64,000 nt of DNA from CBDCYH01 sp965224105 (lineage in GTDB: Bacteria > Bacteroidota > Rhodothermia > Rhodothermales > JABDKH01), in assembly GCA_965224105.1 (NCBI GenBank), contig CBDCYH010000002.1:1798001-1862000 (forward strand). The letters are read 5' to 3'. Every line of letters starts with the position of its first letter. Position 1 is the stretch's first letter. Positions 17,350 to 25,789 of this stretch are shown piece by piece. The position numbers and the translations under genes were made by a program. The notes below the pieces were generated by a model that did no database searches, was not told the DNA's origin, and was given only the letters and a program-made list of their open reading frames with translations.

Positions 17350-18168
17350 ATGAACCAGCTCAACGCTAATGCTCGCCTAAGTCCGCGTGTCGACCAAAAG
17401 ACGACACCTATCGAACATGGCTCCGCGCTTAACCTGGTGGCGGAGTCGTTCGTCGACTACCTTTTCCACGGTAGCGCCGTGCGCAATTTCATTCCCGAGG
17501 GCAGATTCGAAATTCTGTTCCAACACGGGAGCCTGTTTCTGCACAATGCGGATGGCGCCAACTGGGCTGCCCGCCCCATCGGATTTGTAGGCGGCCTTCA
17601 CTCCAAGGCCTACCGCGTAAAACCTGATAAACATGCAGCCGAGTGTTTTGGAATTCGCCTGAAAACGAATTTCACGCACTGGCTCATTCCGCATTCTCTA
17701 CATCAGTTCAAGAATGGAGTTTTTGACATTGCTGACATTTTTGGTGAGGAAGCTCGCGCGCTGACGCACAAACTCGGCCAGACGTCCGATCGCCTGGAGC
17801 AGTTCGCGTTGATTGAGCAGTTCCTGGTGCCGAGAATCAGACCCAGGTCCAGGCGCCTTGATGCTCCGTTCGAGCAAATGATTTGGCAGAACTGCTCGAT
17901 TTCAGTTCGCGAATTGTCAAATCTCTGTCATTGCTCCGATTCACATTTCAGGAAATTGTTTTACGAAGAAATTGGCCTCTCACCGAAAGAGTACATCAAG
18001 GTTGTTCGCACTAGGAAAGCGATAACAGAAATGCAGTCAGGACGACACGATTCGCTCACAGAGGTTGCGTATTGTCTGGGCTACTTCGATCAGTCACATT
18101 TTATCAGCGACTTCAAGTCGGTCACTCAAGCACTTCCCAGCAACTATTTCGTGGCTGCCAGCGATTGA
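17350..18168 (+). CDS. AraC-family transcriptional regulator
   Basis: 272 residues. The N-terminal part (about 20-150) is a cupin-like sensor of the type seen in AraC regulators with GNxFxPEGRxEILF and GLHSKAYRVKP-like strands. The C-terminal part (about 165-265) holds two helix-turn-helix units: SVRELSNLCHCSDSHFRKLF with FYEEIGLSPKEYIKVVR, then LTEVAYCLGYFDQSHFISDFK, the typical AraC signature. It stands alone between the FadL-like gene and a secreted TPR protein. The inducer and targets are not evident. Confidence 0.92.
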   Translation: MNQLNANARLSPRVDQKTTPIEHGSALNLVAESFVDYLFHGSAVRNFIPEGRFEILFQHGSLFLHNADGANWAARPIGFVGGLHSKAYRVKPDKHAAECFGIRLKTNFTHWLIPHSLHQFKNGVFDIADIFGEEARALTHKLGQTSDRLEQFALIEQFLVPRIRPRSRRLDAPFEQMIWQNCSISVRELSNLCHCSDSHFRKLFYEEIGLSPKEYIKVVRTRKAITEMQSGRHDSLTEVAYCLGYFDQSHFISDFKSVTQALPSNYFVAASD

Positions 18169-18257
18169 CGCGGGCCGAATAAGCGATTTGTACAATCTCA
18201 TTGTCGGCGCTTCCTGTACTGTTAACAGATTCACACCGTCAACAATGCTTGGATCTA

Positions 18258-19514
18258 ATGCGAATCATTACTCAACTCATACGCGCGTGTATCTTCTGCT
18301 GTCTGCTCGCCCAGGGCGCTCTTGCCCAGACGGCCTTTGTCCAATCGTTCAATGCCGGGAATTTCGAGCAATCTGTCGAGGAGGCAAGGAAAGTTCTTGG
18401 GGAAAATGAAAACGACCCGGCAGCCAATTTTTACACGGGAGCCTCTCTCGTTCGGCTCGAGAGATACGCCGAGGCAGAGAAATTCCTGATCGCCGCACGC
18501 ACAAACAGCTTTCAACCGGCGGTAGCCGTGGGTGCAAACTTGCTAAGAACATTCGCTGGCCAGAAAAAAACGAATCAGCTTTTTGCCGAACTGGATTCGT
18601 TAACAGCAAGCGGTTTCCGAGGTCTCCGTACGCTGCAATCGGCGGAGTTTGACTATCTCAGAGACAGCGACAGGTTTGTCCAGGCGGAGGAAGCGGTGTA
18701 CGCCAACGCCTTCCCGTGCACATCCGACGATCGTTACAAGAAATTGGATTTTTGGGTGGGCGCCTGGAACATCTACGACCGAAACGAAAACCTGATTGCA
18801 CATAGCAACATTTCCAAGAGAGAAGGCGGCTGTACTGTATTTGAGGACTACCGCACATTGACCGGGTTTGTCGGGAGCAGCATCAATTATTTTGATGATG
18901 CTGATGAAATGCAAAAACAGATCTGGATCGACCTGAACAACAGCATCACCCGATACCAGGAGGTAGCATCCGATCGGGATTCGCTAATCATGCTGGCGCA
19001 AAGGGATAGCGTGAACTTCAACAGGATGGTTTTTGTGCACTCAGCCAACGGCGATACCGTTCGCCAGACCTTTCAGAATTCGCCGGATGCCGGGAAAACC
19101 TGGACAAACGGCTTTTTTGGTAAGTACGTCCGACAGACCAAAGCCTCAGTAGGAAGCGAACTGCGAGAAGTCCTAAGCAAGATGGAGGCGCTTTTCCAAG
19201 AGGACAACATGGCGGAGATTGCAGACTTCTACACATCCGATGCAGTTATTTATGGGCCGGGGGGGAGGACGTATGAAGGCATCGATGCTGTTCGCGCCTA
19301 CTGGCAGTCACTCAAGGGAAAAGGGGTGTCCTGGACCAATACGGTAGAAGCCGTGCATCTGGATGATGGACAGGTGACGTCGCTTTCAACATCAGATCTA
19401 AAGCACGTTTTTAACGGGAGCCAGGTGACCTCGCTTACAAAAGCACTAGTGATTTGGAAACGCGTGGGTGGCGAGTACAAGATCCACCGTGATTTTTATC
19501 AGATGATGCGATAG
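18258..19514 (+). CDS. Secreted TPR / DUF1579-like / SnoaL-like fusion protein
   Basis: 418 residues from ATG 18258, which gives a clean signal peptide (LLAQGALA-Q); the TTG at 18201 does not. Three parts can be seen. A TPR-like helical part (about 25-140) has NFEQSVEEARKVLGENENDPAANFYTGASL. A middle beta-rich part (about 155-295) has KLDFWVGAWNIYD, GGCTVFEDYRTLTGFVGSSINYFD and GKTWTNGFFGKYVR, which resembles DUF1579-type beta-barrels. The C-terminus (about 300-418) is SnoaL/DUF4440-like (YTSDAVIYGPGGRTYEGIDAVRAYW). Function unknown. The preceding AraC regulator could control it. Confidence 0.75.
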   Translation: MRIITQLIRACIFCCLLAQGALAQTAFVQSFNAGNFEQSVEEARKVLGENENDPAANFYTGASLVRLERYAEAEKFLIAARTNSFQPAVAVGANLLRTFAGQKKTNQLFAELDSLTASGFRGLRTLQSAEFDYLRDSDRFVQAEEAVYANAFPCTSDDRYKKLDFWVGAWNIYDRNENLIAHSNISKREGGCTVFEDYRTLTGFVGSSINYFDDADEMQKQIWIDLNNSITRYQEVASDRDSLIMLAQRDSVNFNRMVFVHSANGDTVRQTFQNSPDAGKTWTNGFFGKYVRQTKASVGSELREVLSKMEALFQEDNMAEIADFYTSDAVIYGPGGRTYEGIDAVRAYWQSLKGKGVSWTNTVEAVHLDDGQVTSLSTSDLKHVFNGSQVTSLTKALVIWKRVGGEYKIHRDFYQMMR

Positions 19515-19618
19515 AGAACGATTCTTACGGCTTCACGCCAGTACCCTCCGCGTAACGCCTGGTGCTGCTCCGCAACCAAGACGTCGGTATTTGTTGTTGC
19601 ACTTGGCAGAAGGCGAAA

Positions 19619-20317
19619 ATGATAAAGATCAGGAAAGCCGAAGATCGCGGGCATGCCGATCATGGATGGCTCAAATCGCATCACACATTTTCTTTTGCCT
19701 CGTATCTCGATCCGAATAACATGGGCTTTCGCTCGTTGCGAGTGATGAACGAGGATGTTGTTGCTGCGGGCAAAGGGTTCGGAACGCACCCGCACGACAA
19801 CATGGAAATCGTGTCCTACGTTTTGGAAGGGTCGCTCGAGCACAAAGACTCGATGGGGAATGGGGAAGTGCTTACACCAGGTGAGTTCCAGAGAATCAGC
19901 GCGGGCACGGGCATCACACACAGCGAGTTCAACCCTTCACCTACGGAGCGAACCCACTTTTATCAGATATGGTTACTGCCGAAGTCGCGGGGGATCGTGC
20001 CAAGCTATGAGCAAAAACGTTTCCCCGACGAGGAGAAGCATAACGACCTTCGCCTCGTTGCTTCTCCGGATGGAGACCAAGGCTCGCTTTCCATACATCA
20101 GGACACGCGCATTTATCTGTCACGCCTCGACGAGGGCAGGTCTGTCGAGTATAACCTGCCCGATGGGAGGTACGCCTGGTTGCAGGTCCTACGTGGCCAG
20201 GTGAAAGTCAATTCCATTCAGATGGACACAAGCGATGGCGCAGCTATTGGTGAAGAGACACAATTGAAGATGGAAGCGTCATCTGATGCCGAAATCATGC
20301 TCTTCGACTTGGCATAG
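19619..20317 (+). CDS. Pirin family protein
   Basis: A bicupin of the YhhW type, 232 residues from ATG 19619. The N-terminal cupin has the four metal ligands of active pirins: His57 and His59 in THPHDN, His101 and Glu103 in ITHSEFN. Members bind iron; E. coli YhhW shows quercetin 2,3-dioxygenase activity, while the physiological role is unclear. The C-terminal cupin (about 135-232) is degenerate, as usual. Stands alone, convergent with mltG. Confidence 0.93.
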   Translation: MIKIRKAEDRGHADHGWLKSHHTFSFASYLDPNNMGFRSLRVMNEDVVAAGKGFGTHPHDNMEIVSYVLEGSLEHKDSMGNGEVLTPGEFQRISAGTGITHSEFNPSPTERTHFYQIWLLPKSRGIVPSYEQKRFPDEEKHNDLRLVASPDGDQGSLSIHQDTRIYLSRLDEGRSVEYNLPDGRYAWLQVLRGQVKVNSIQMDTSDGAAIGEETQLKMEASSDAEIMLFDLA

Positions 20318-20345
20318 TTGCAAATGTGGAATATCGGGTGGTGCG

Positions 20346-21389
20346 CTAGTCGTCGGCGGTTTCAGCCTGCTGACGACGAAGGCGCGCTGCCTCGTGGAAT
20401 CGGTTTGCCGCACGAACGTGCTCCCGTAACGTCCTGCTGAATGTGTGACTCCCATCTATGTTGGCCACAAAAAAGTAGTAGCCGTGGTCCTCAGGTTGCA
20501 GCACGGCCTGGATAGACGACCTCGAGGGATTCGTCACCGGTCCCGGCGGAAGGCCGCGATTGCGATACGTGTTGTATGGATGGTCGATTTTGTAATCGCG
20601 AAAAAAGAGCCTTCTCTTCTGACCCTCGCTCTGGATAATGGCATATTGCACCGTGGGATCTGCATCTAACATCCAGCCGTCACGGAGGCGGTTTAGATAG
20701 ACTCCAGCGACAGTTGGTTTTTCTTCCTCCACCGCTGTCTCCCATTCAACAATGGAAGCGAGCGTGACAACATCTTCTTTGGACAATCCCAGGCCGTGCA
20801 CATCATTAGTGGTTGCGGAAGTGTAAAAACTGTCAAGGGTGCTTTTAATTTCCTTTATCACCGTTGAAGGTGGGGTTTGCCAGTAGAAGTTGTATGTGTC
20901 TGGTAGCAGGAATCCCGGCAAACGAGTTGTATCGGTACCCGCTTCTTCGGCCAGCGAAATGTCGCGTAGCGCGTGTAAAAACTCATCAGCCGAAAACTCC
21001 ATATTGCGTGCGGCGGATGCTGCAGCGACTTCCGGTGTAACACCGGGCGGAATAAGTACCTTCACAGGCGTTTGCAATCCTTTCCGAAGCGTCTGCAAAA
21101 TGTCTATTGCCGAGCTACCCGAACCAATCGAATAAAAGCCGGCCTTAATCTGATCGCCCCATCCCGTCGCTCTGGCGACAAATTCAAACCGACCAGCTGA
21201 TGAAAGTATACCGGCTTCAGACAGGGAGTCGGTCACCTGGCCGAGGGTGGACTGGCGAGCGATAAATACATCGCGTTCGTCCTGGTAGTTCGAGGTTACC
21301 GGTGCAAACGCGGCATAGTAGACCCCAGCCGCAACCAACAGGAGAAGCGCTATCGCGGCGATCAATAAACGTTTCCAGCCAGACTTCAT
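20346..21389 (-). CDS. mltG: Endolytic transglycosylase MltG
   Basis: An inner-membrane lytic transglycosylase that ends growing glycan strands. 347 residues: one N-terminal membrane helix (about 7-28), a LysM-like segment, and the YceG domain with the catalytic region ASIVEWETAVEEEKPTVAGVY and DADPTVQYA, then HPYNTYRNRGLPPGPVTNP, all typical. The start overlaps the end of the chorismate mutase gene by 4 bases (ATGA), so it is coupled to it. Confidence 0.96.
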   Translation of the reverse strand: MKSGWKRLLIAAIALLLLVAAGVYYAAFAPVTSNYQDERDVFIARQSTLGQVTDSLSEAGILSSAGRFEFVARATGWGDQIKAGFYSIGSGSSAIDILQTLRKGLQTPVKVLIPPGVTPEVAAASAARNMEFSADEFLHALRDISLAEEAGTDTTRLPGFLLPDTYNFYWQTPPSTVIKEIKSTLDSFYTSATTNDVHGLGLSKEDVVTLASIVEWETAVEEEKPTVAGVYLNRLRDGWMLDADPTVQYAIIQSEGQKRRLFFRDYKIDHPYNTYRNRGLPPGPVTNPSRSSIQAVLQPEDHGYYFFVANIDGSHTFSRTLREHVRAANRFHEAARLRRQQAETADD

Positions 21390-21724
21390 TCTTCTGCGAT
21401 GAAATGCCTTACCATGTTGCGCGTCTCGTCGATGATCCGCTCAAAAATTCTCCTGATGGATTCGTCCGGCAGTGGGCCTTCGCTTTTTGAGACCACCCCT
21501 GCAATGACAATCTTTTCGCGACTAGGCACATAGACTGGAAGATCATCCCGTTTCTTGATCTCGCCGATAGCGGTCGCAATTTCTCCCCGACGGTTAATCA
21601 GCTCGACTAAGACCGAATCCACGACATCAATCGCACCGCGCAGGTCCTCGATGGTGACATCGACACTGCGATGTGAATTCTGGAGTTCGTCGAGTCGGGC
21701 GAGTTTTTGTGAAAGAGTAGTCAT
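21386..21724 (-). CDS. Chorismate mutase, AroQ class
   Basis: 112 residues. An all-helical AroQ fold with DLRGAIDVVDSVLVELINRRGEIATAIGEIKK, carrying the Arg and Lys residues that bind chorismate, then VPSREKIVIAGV and the last helix. It converts chorismate to prephenate for Phe/Tyr synthesis. It is a stand-alone domain with no fused prephenate dehydratase or DAHP synthase. The 40 residues before the core form a short coiled helix. It is followed by mltG with a 4-base overlap and preceded by tsaD. Confidence 0.88.
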   Translation of the reverse strand: MTTLSQKLARLDELQNSHRSVDVTIEDLRGAIDVVDSVLVELINRRGEIATAIGEIKKRDDLPVYVPSREKIVIAGVVSKSEGPLPDESIRRIFERIIDETRNMVRHFIAEE

Positions 21725-21750
21725 ACTAAATTCTCGGCGAGCTGGGCAAG

Positions 21751-22800
21751 TTACAACACGGCGTTTGCATCTGCTTCAAAGGTTAGGTCGCTGAACTGCG
21801 ATTCGGCGAAGCGCACGGCCGCGGCTGCCGCAATCATGGCGGCGTTGTCGGTGCAGTACTCGAGAGGGGACAGAAAAAGTTCTCCACCGGATTGGTTGGC
21901 CAATCGGGTGGCCTCAGCCCGCAACAACGAGTTGGCTGAAACCCCGCCAACGATCACGACTCTATTGATTCCCGTCATCGCAACGGCTTCCTGCAGTTTC
22001 ATTATCAGTTGATCGACCACAGCTGCCTGGAACGACGCGCACAGGTCGGCAAGGTGGGTCGCGATGTATTGCTCTCTCTCTGTTTTGTCGACAGCATTGA
22101 GGAAGTACAGCACGGAGGTCTTCAGGCCGGAAAACGAGAAATTCAAACCGGCCATCGATGTTCTCGGAAAGGTGTGGAATTGGGGGTCACCCTTCCGCGC
22201 GCACTCGTCGACGGTGGGTCCTGCCGGATATTCGAATCCAAACAAAGAGCCCACCTTGTCAAACGCCTCGCCTGCCGCGTCGTCCAGCGTTGCACCCAGC
22301 TTTTCATACTGACCCGCGCCCGAAACGCGTAGCAGCAAGGTGTGTCCCCCAGACACGATAAGGCAGAGGAAAGGATACTCTGGCTGCTTGCTGGCCAGAA
22401 ATGCCGAGAAAATGTGTCCTTCCAGGTGATTTACTGCAATCGCCGGTATGCCCAAGCCAAGTGCAAACGTCTTCGCGAAAGAAACACCCACCAGAAGGGA
22501 TCCAGCGAGCCCGGGACCATTAGTGACCGCAACTGCTGACAGATCCGATGGTTCAACACCCGATTCTCGAAGTGCCCGGGAGACGACCGGCGCAATCGTC
22601 CTCATATGAGCCCTTGAGGCTATTTCCGGTACCACGCCGCCATAATCCACATGCTCCAGTTGCGACGAGATGACGCTCGCAACGATCTGGCCATCAGCAA
22701 TCACCGCGGCCGCCATGTCGTCGCATGAGCTCTCAATCGCAAGAATGTTCGTTCGGTCGTACAATATGCAGAAGCGCCCTCCGTTGACACAATTGGGCAT
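21751..22800 (-). CDS. tsaD: tRNA N6-adenosine threonylcarbamoyltransferase
   Basis: Transfers the threonylcarbamoyl group to A37 of ANN-decoding tRNAs with TsaB and TsaE. 349 residues with the Kae1/TsaD hallmarks: ILAIESSCDDMAAAV, the metal-binding HLEGH (about 125-129), SGGHT, and NxxFSGLKT. The ATG at 22800 adds about 16 residues before the usual ILAIESS start; a TTG 36 bases downstream (LYDRTNI) is an alternative. Grouped with chorismate mutase and mltG. Confidence 0.97.
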   Translation of the reverse strand: MPNCVNGGRFCILYDRTNILAIESSCDDMAAAVIADGQIVASVISSQLEHVDYGGVVPEIASRAHMRTIAPVVSRALRESGVEPSDLSAVAVTNGPGLAGSLLVGVSFAKTFALGLGIPAIAVNHLEGHIFSAFLASKQPEYPFLCLIVSGGHTLLLRVSGAGQYEKLGATLDDAAGEAFDKVGSLFGFEYPAGPTVDECARKGDPQFHTFPRTSMAGLNFSFSGLKTSVLYFLNAVDKTEREQYIATHLADLCASFQAAVVDQLIMKLQEAVAMTGINRVVIVGGVSANSLLRAEATRLANQSGGELFLSPLEYCTDNAAMIAAAAAVRFAESQFSDLTFEADANAVL

Positions 22801-22987
22801 CTAAAACGCGCTTAAATGCCAGAACTCCGCAGTAGATTCGTCGTTAGTGCAAATAGCGGAAGACGACCCCTTTCGAGCTGGACAGCGTCATCCAGAGGCG
22901 TTTCACTACTGCTCGGAGCAAACGGCTGATTTGCATGAGTTTTAGTGATACCTGGTCGATATATTCTGTGATAGATCAAGAAAGACT

Positions 22988-23467
22988 ATGAGATCATTTA
23001 TTGTTGCAATTGGAATAGTAGCTGTTTTGGGTCTCTCAACGCCTGCGCAGGCGCAGGTCAGAGGGATGGATTTGCACCAGACCAACGCGGCCACCCTCAA
23101 TAACTCCGGTCCGGGAGTATTGATGAAAACCATTTTTAACCCAAAGTATTTCCAGATGGGTCATTCCATCGAATTTACTGCGGGTACAGGCTTCGGGTCG
23201 TTGGCAATGTACACCAATACGCTTCAGTGGTCCTTGTCAAACAAGTTCAGCGCGAGGGCGGATGTCAGTGTGGCGTATTCGCCTTTTAGCAACGGGTCAA
23301 ACTCCTCCTACAATGATCCTTTTTCAAACGGAGCGTCAGTCTTTTTGCGTAACGCCGAGTTGAACTACTCTCCGCGCAATAATGTCAATCTGCATCTATC
23401 CTACAGTAGAAGCCCGTACGGTTATTACGCTCAGCCCTTCGGAGCCTACAGATATCGCCGGTATTAG
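22988..23467 (+). CDS. Small secreted protein
   Basis: 159 residues with a clear signal peptide (about 1-22, PAQAQ). The rest is Asn, Ser, Tyr and Phe-rich with alternating strands (YTNTLQWSLSNKFSARADVSVAY, NLHLSYSRSPYGYY), as in a small outer-membrane barrel or surface protein, ending in basic YRYRRY. I do not recognise a family. The spacing to the LytR_C gene (26 bases) suggests an operon with the envelope genes downstream. Confidence 0.75.
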   Translation: MRSFIVAIGIVAVLGLSTPAQAQVRGMDLHQTNAATLNNSGPGVLMKTIFNPKYFQMGHSIEFTAGTGFGSLAMYTNTLQWSLSNKFSARADVSVAYSPFSNGSNSSYNDPFSNGASVFLRNAELNYSPRNNVNLHLSYSRSPYGYYAQPFGAYRYRRY

Positions 23468-23493
23468 CGCATCACCAACCTGGCGATAGCTGC

Positions 23494-23958
23494 ATGAGTA
23501 AATGGAGATCGCGCTGGTCTAATCTGGTATTGAACGCCGCCATTGTCGTCTTCGGTGCACTTGCGCTCGTTCTCCTTTTTTCGCTTGTAACCCGCGCCCT
23601 GGCACCGCGTACAGATCCGTTGCGAGACGCAAACGCAGGCTCGCTCGTGGGAGAGATAATCCAGGTCGAGGTGCTCAATGGGGCAGGGGTGGACGAGCTA
23701 GCTGCACGCGCGACAGCCTTTCTCCGTCAACGGGGTTTTGACGTCGTATACTCAGGCGACCACGACACATTCGAGTTGGAAGAGTCGCTAGTCATCGACC
23801 GCGTCGGGGACATAGCATCAGCCAAAAAGGTTGCCAACGCATTGGGGATTGCAGAAGAGAATATCAGAGAGGAAATCCAGGAGAGTTTGTATCTGGATTC
23901 GTCCGTAATTATTGGGCAAGACTTTAGGGGGCTGCGCCCGTTCAAAAACGACAACTAA
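23494..23958 (+). CDS. LytR C-terminal domain protein
   Basis: 154 residues: one N-terminal membrane helix (about 8-30) and a periplasmic LytR_C domain (about 48-150) with IQVEVLNGAGVDELAARATAF and VIDRVGDIASAKKVANAL. The domain is found at the end of LytR-CpsA-Psr proteins and alone in Bacteroidota; its role is unsettled. Located 11 bases before rsfS, so likely in one transcript. Confidence 0.9.
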   Translation: MSKWRSRWSNLVLNAAIVVFGALALVLLFSLVTRALAPRTDPLRDANAGSLVGEIIQVEVLNGAGVDELAARATAFLRQRGFDVVYSGDHDTFELEESLVIDRVGDIASAKKVANALGIAEENIREEIQESLYLDSSVIIGQDFRGLRPFKNDN

Positions 23959-23969
23959 ACATCTACTAC

Positions 23970-24416
23970 ATGGCAGAAGGACAAGAGAAACTCATCCCAA
24001 CTGTTTCCGAAGATAAAACCAGAACTACCTCGGCATCCGCAGCCGCACTCGCTCGAACCGCCATTGATGCGGCGCTCGACAAGAAAGCAACGAACGCCGT
24101 CGTCCTCAACATGAAAGAAGTCTCGGGTGTCGCTGACTTTTTCATACTCTGCTCGGGCGATACAGAAATTCAGATTCGCGCCATCGCAGAACACATCAGA
24201 TCTGTGGTTAAGACTGAACACGCAGAGACGCCCTGGCAGAAAGAAGGCGATGATCACTGGCAGTGGGTCGTACTAGACTACGTTGACGTGGTTGTGCATG
24301 TGATGAGCCCTGACAAGCGTGCATTTTACGGACTGGAACGGCTGTGGGGAGACGCAGAATACGAGAGTGTAGATGAGTCTATGCGAGCTGCCGATATTCA
24401 GCTTCTAAAAAGTTAA
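23970..24416 (+). CDS. rsfS: Ribosomal silencing factor RsfS
   Basis: Binds L14 on the 50S subunit and blocks subunit joining under starvation. 148 residues: a family core from about 25 (ALARTAIDAALDKKATNAVVLNMKEV, split here), the conserved GVADFFILCSG, and WQWVVLDYVDVVVHVMSP...YGLERLWGDAE. The 20-residue N-terminal extension is polar and probably disordered. Confidence 0.96.
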   Translation: MAEGQEKLIPTVSEDKTRTTSASAAALARTAIDAALDKKATNAVVLNMKEVSGVADFFILCSGDTEIQIRAIAEHIRSVVKTEHAETPWQKEGDDHWQWVVLDYVDVVVHVMSPDKRAFYGLERLWGDAEYESVDESMRAADIQLLKS

Positions 24417-24428
24417 ATTGCACCAAGT

Positions 24429-24926
24429 ATGAAATTCTTTTTGCCGATCCTGCTTCTAATCGTCACCGGATGCGCCTCGTCGACGCGGTTGGCTGAACCC
24501 CTTGATGAACAGTTCGGCCATCGGTTTGATGGCACCGCCCCGGATGGGCGAACTACAGAAGTGATCGGCCCATCAGAATCGGGAACGGATTACCTGATAT
24601 CGGAGGCTGTGTTTGACACGCTACACCTGCGGCCTCAAAAACTCACCACAGAGATGGCGGCCGCCGGTGAGCAAATCAAAATTGAGGTGCTGGTAAAAGG
24701 CTCCTTCCCGGATTCATGCACCGAGCTGGATAATCTGGAGCAGGAAAGGGCACAGCACATTATCACCGCCCGGCTTACCACGCGGCGGCCCAAAGATTCG
24801 GTGTGTGCAAGCGTTGTTCGTCCGTTCCGATTCTACATGATGTTGGATGGAGACTATGGCGAGGGTAGCTATACGCTAAAACTCAATGGACGCGCTCGAT
24901 CGTTTGTGATCCGGGCCGTTAAGTAG
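24429..24926 (+). CDS. Lipoprotein of unknown function
   Basis: 165 residues with lipobox VTGC (modified Cys near 15). The mature part has several beta strands and two Cys (in PDSCTELDN and DSVCASVV) that could form a disulfide, ending in KLNGRARSFVIRAVK. No family recognised. It sits 12 bases after rsfS, probably cotranscribed. Confidence 0.75.
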   Translation: MKFFLPILLLIVTGCASSTRLAEPLDEQFGHRFDGTAPDGRTTEVIGPSESGTDYLISEAVFDTLHLRPQKLTTEMAAAGEQIKIEVLVKGSFPDSCTELDNLEQERAQHIITARLTTRRPKDSVCASVVRPFRFYMMLDGDYGEGSYTLKLNGRARSFVIRAVK

Positions 24927-24970
24927 GGCAACGGTTTCGGTCGATACAAGATGCACAACTAGTTTTTTCC

Positions 24971-25789
24971 GTGCGCACATCCATCGTAACGTTTCTATTC
25001 CTGCTGATTCTCACTGGAGTGAGCAGTTCGTCCTACAACGGAACCAGGGCCCCTTCGAAAAAAGCCGGCGCTCCAGGTGACGGAACGTGCGCCGACTCCG
25101 GTTGCCATAATACCTTCCCACTGAATTCGGGTAATGGCAACGTTTCGATCGTTGCACCCTCGCAATTCTCGAACGGCGTACCCGTTGATATCGAGATAAC
25201 CGTTACCGACCCGGAGGCGGTGCGTTTCGGATTCGAGATTACAATTATGAACGACGCAAACGAAAATGCAGGTTCATTCGAGATTCTGAGTACCAACACC
25301 GCAAAGACAATCGGCAATGCTGCGTACGTGTCCCACTTTCTTGCAAACGCGAACAACACCTGGACGGTAAGATGGAACCCGCCGGCCGAAACATCGCAGC
25401 AAAACGTCACTATCTATGCAGCGGGAAATGGCGCCGATGGGCAATCGAATCGTGATAACGACCGCATATATACCACGAATCATCCCATGGAGTTTGTGCC
25501 AGCGACGTCGGCCGAGGAAAGTGTGCACCCGGAGAATTCCTTGGTGCTCGAGCCGGTCAGCCCAAACCCATCGTCGAACAGGATATCATTGTTTGTACGA
25601 GCCGCGGGCGAAGTAACACTTGCAGTCGCGGATATCGCTGGAAGGAGAGTCTTCGAACAACACGCAGGTCTGGTCGCCGGTCGCAAAGAGATTAGCATCG
25701 ACCTGGATGGCCTGCCGCCGGGTTACTACATCGTACGCGCAACCTCGGGTCGACAAACCGTAACTCGCCCGTTAATTCTCGTTCGCTGA
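24971..25789 (+). CDS. Secreted choice-of-anchor V protein with T9SS-type sorting domain
   Basis: 272 residues from a GTG start. A signal peptide (about 1-20) is followed by GAPGDGTCADSGCHNTFPLNSG and a beta-sandwich with Thr/Asn-rich strands, the layout of Reelin-like choice-of-anchor V proteins of Bacteroidota. The last 80 residues (EPVSPNPSSNRISLFV, DIAGRRVFEQ, GYYIVRATSG) form a type A T9SS sorting domain, so it should be exported across the outer membrane and anchored or released. The Cys-x4-Cys-His replaces the CxxCH found in relatives, so heme attachment is doubtful. It overlaps the convergent DUF2723 gene by 18 bases. Confidence 0.85.
   Translation: MRTSIVTFLFLLILTGVSSSSYNGTRAPSKKAGAPGDGTCADSGCHNTFPLNSGNGNVSIVAPSQFSNGVPVDIEITVTDPEAVRFGFEITIMNDANENAGSFEILSTNTAKTIGNAAYVSHFLANANNTWTVRWNPPAETSQQNVTIYAAGNGADGQSNRDNDRIYTTNHPMEFVPATSAEESVHPENSLVLEPVSPNPSSNRISLFVRAAGEVTLAVADIAGRRVFEQHAGLVAGRKEISIDLDGLPPGYYIVRATSGRQTVTRPLILVR

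Noticed and set aside
25087..25110. c-type heme site in the T9SS-type protein
   Set aside because: Spacing is C-x4-C-H, not CxxCH.
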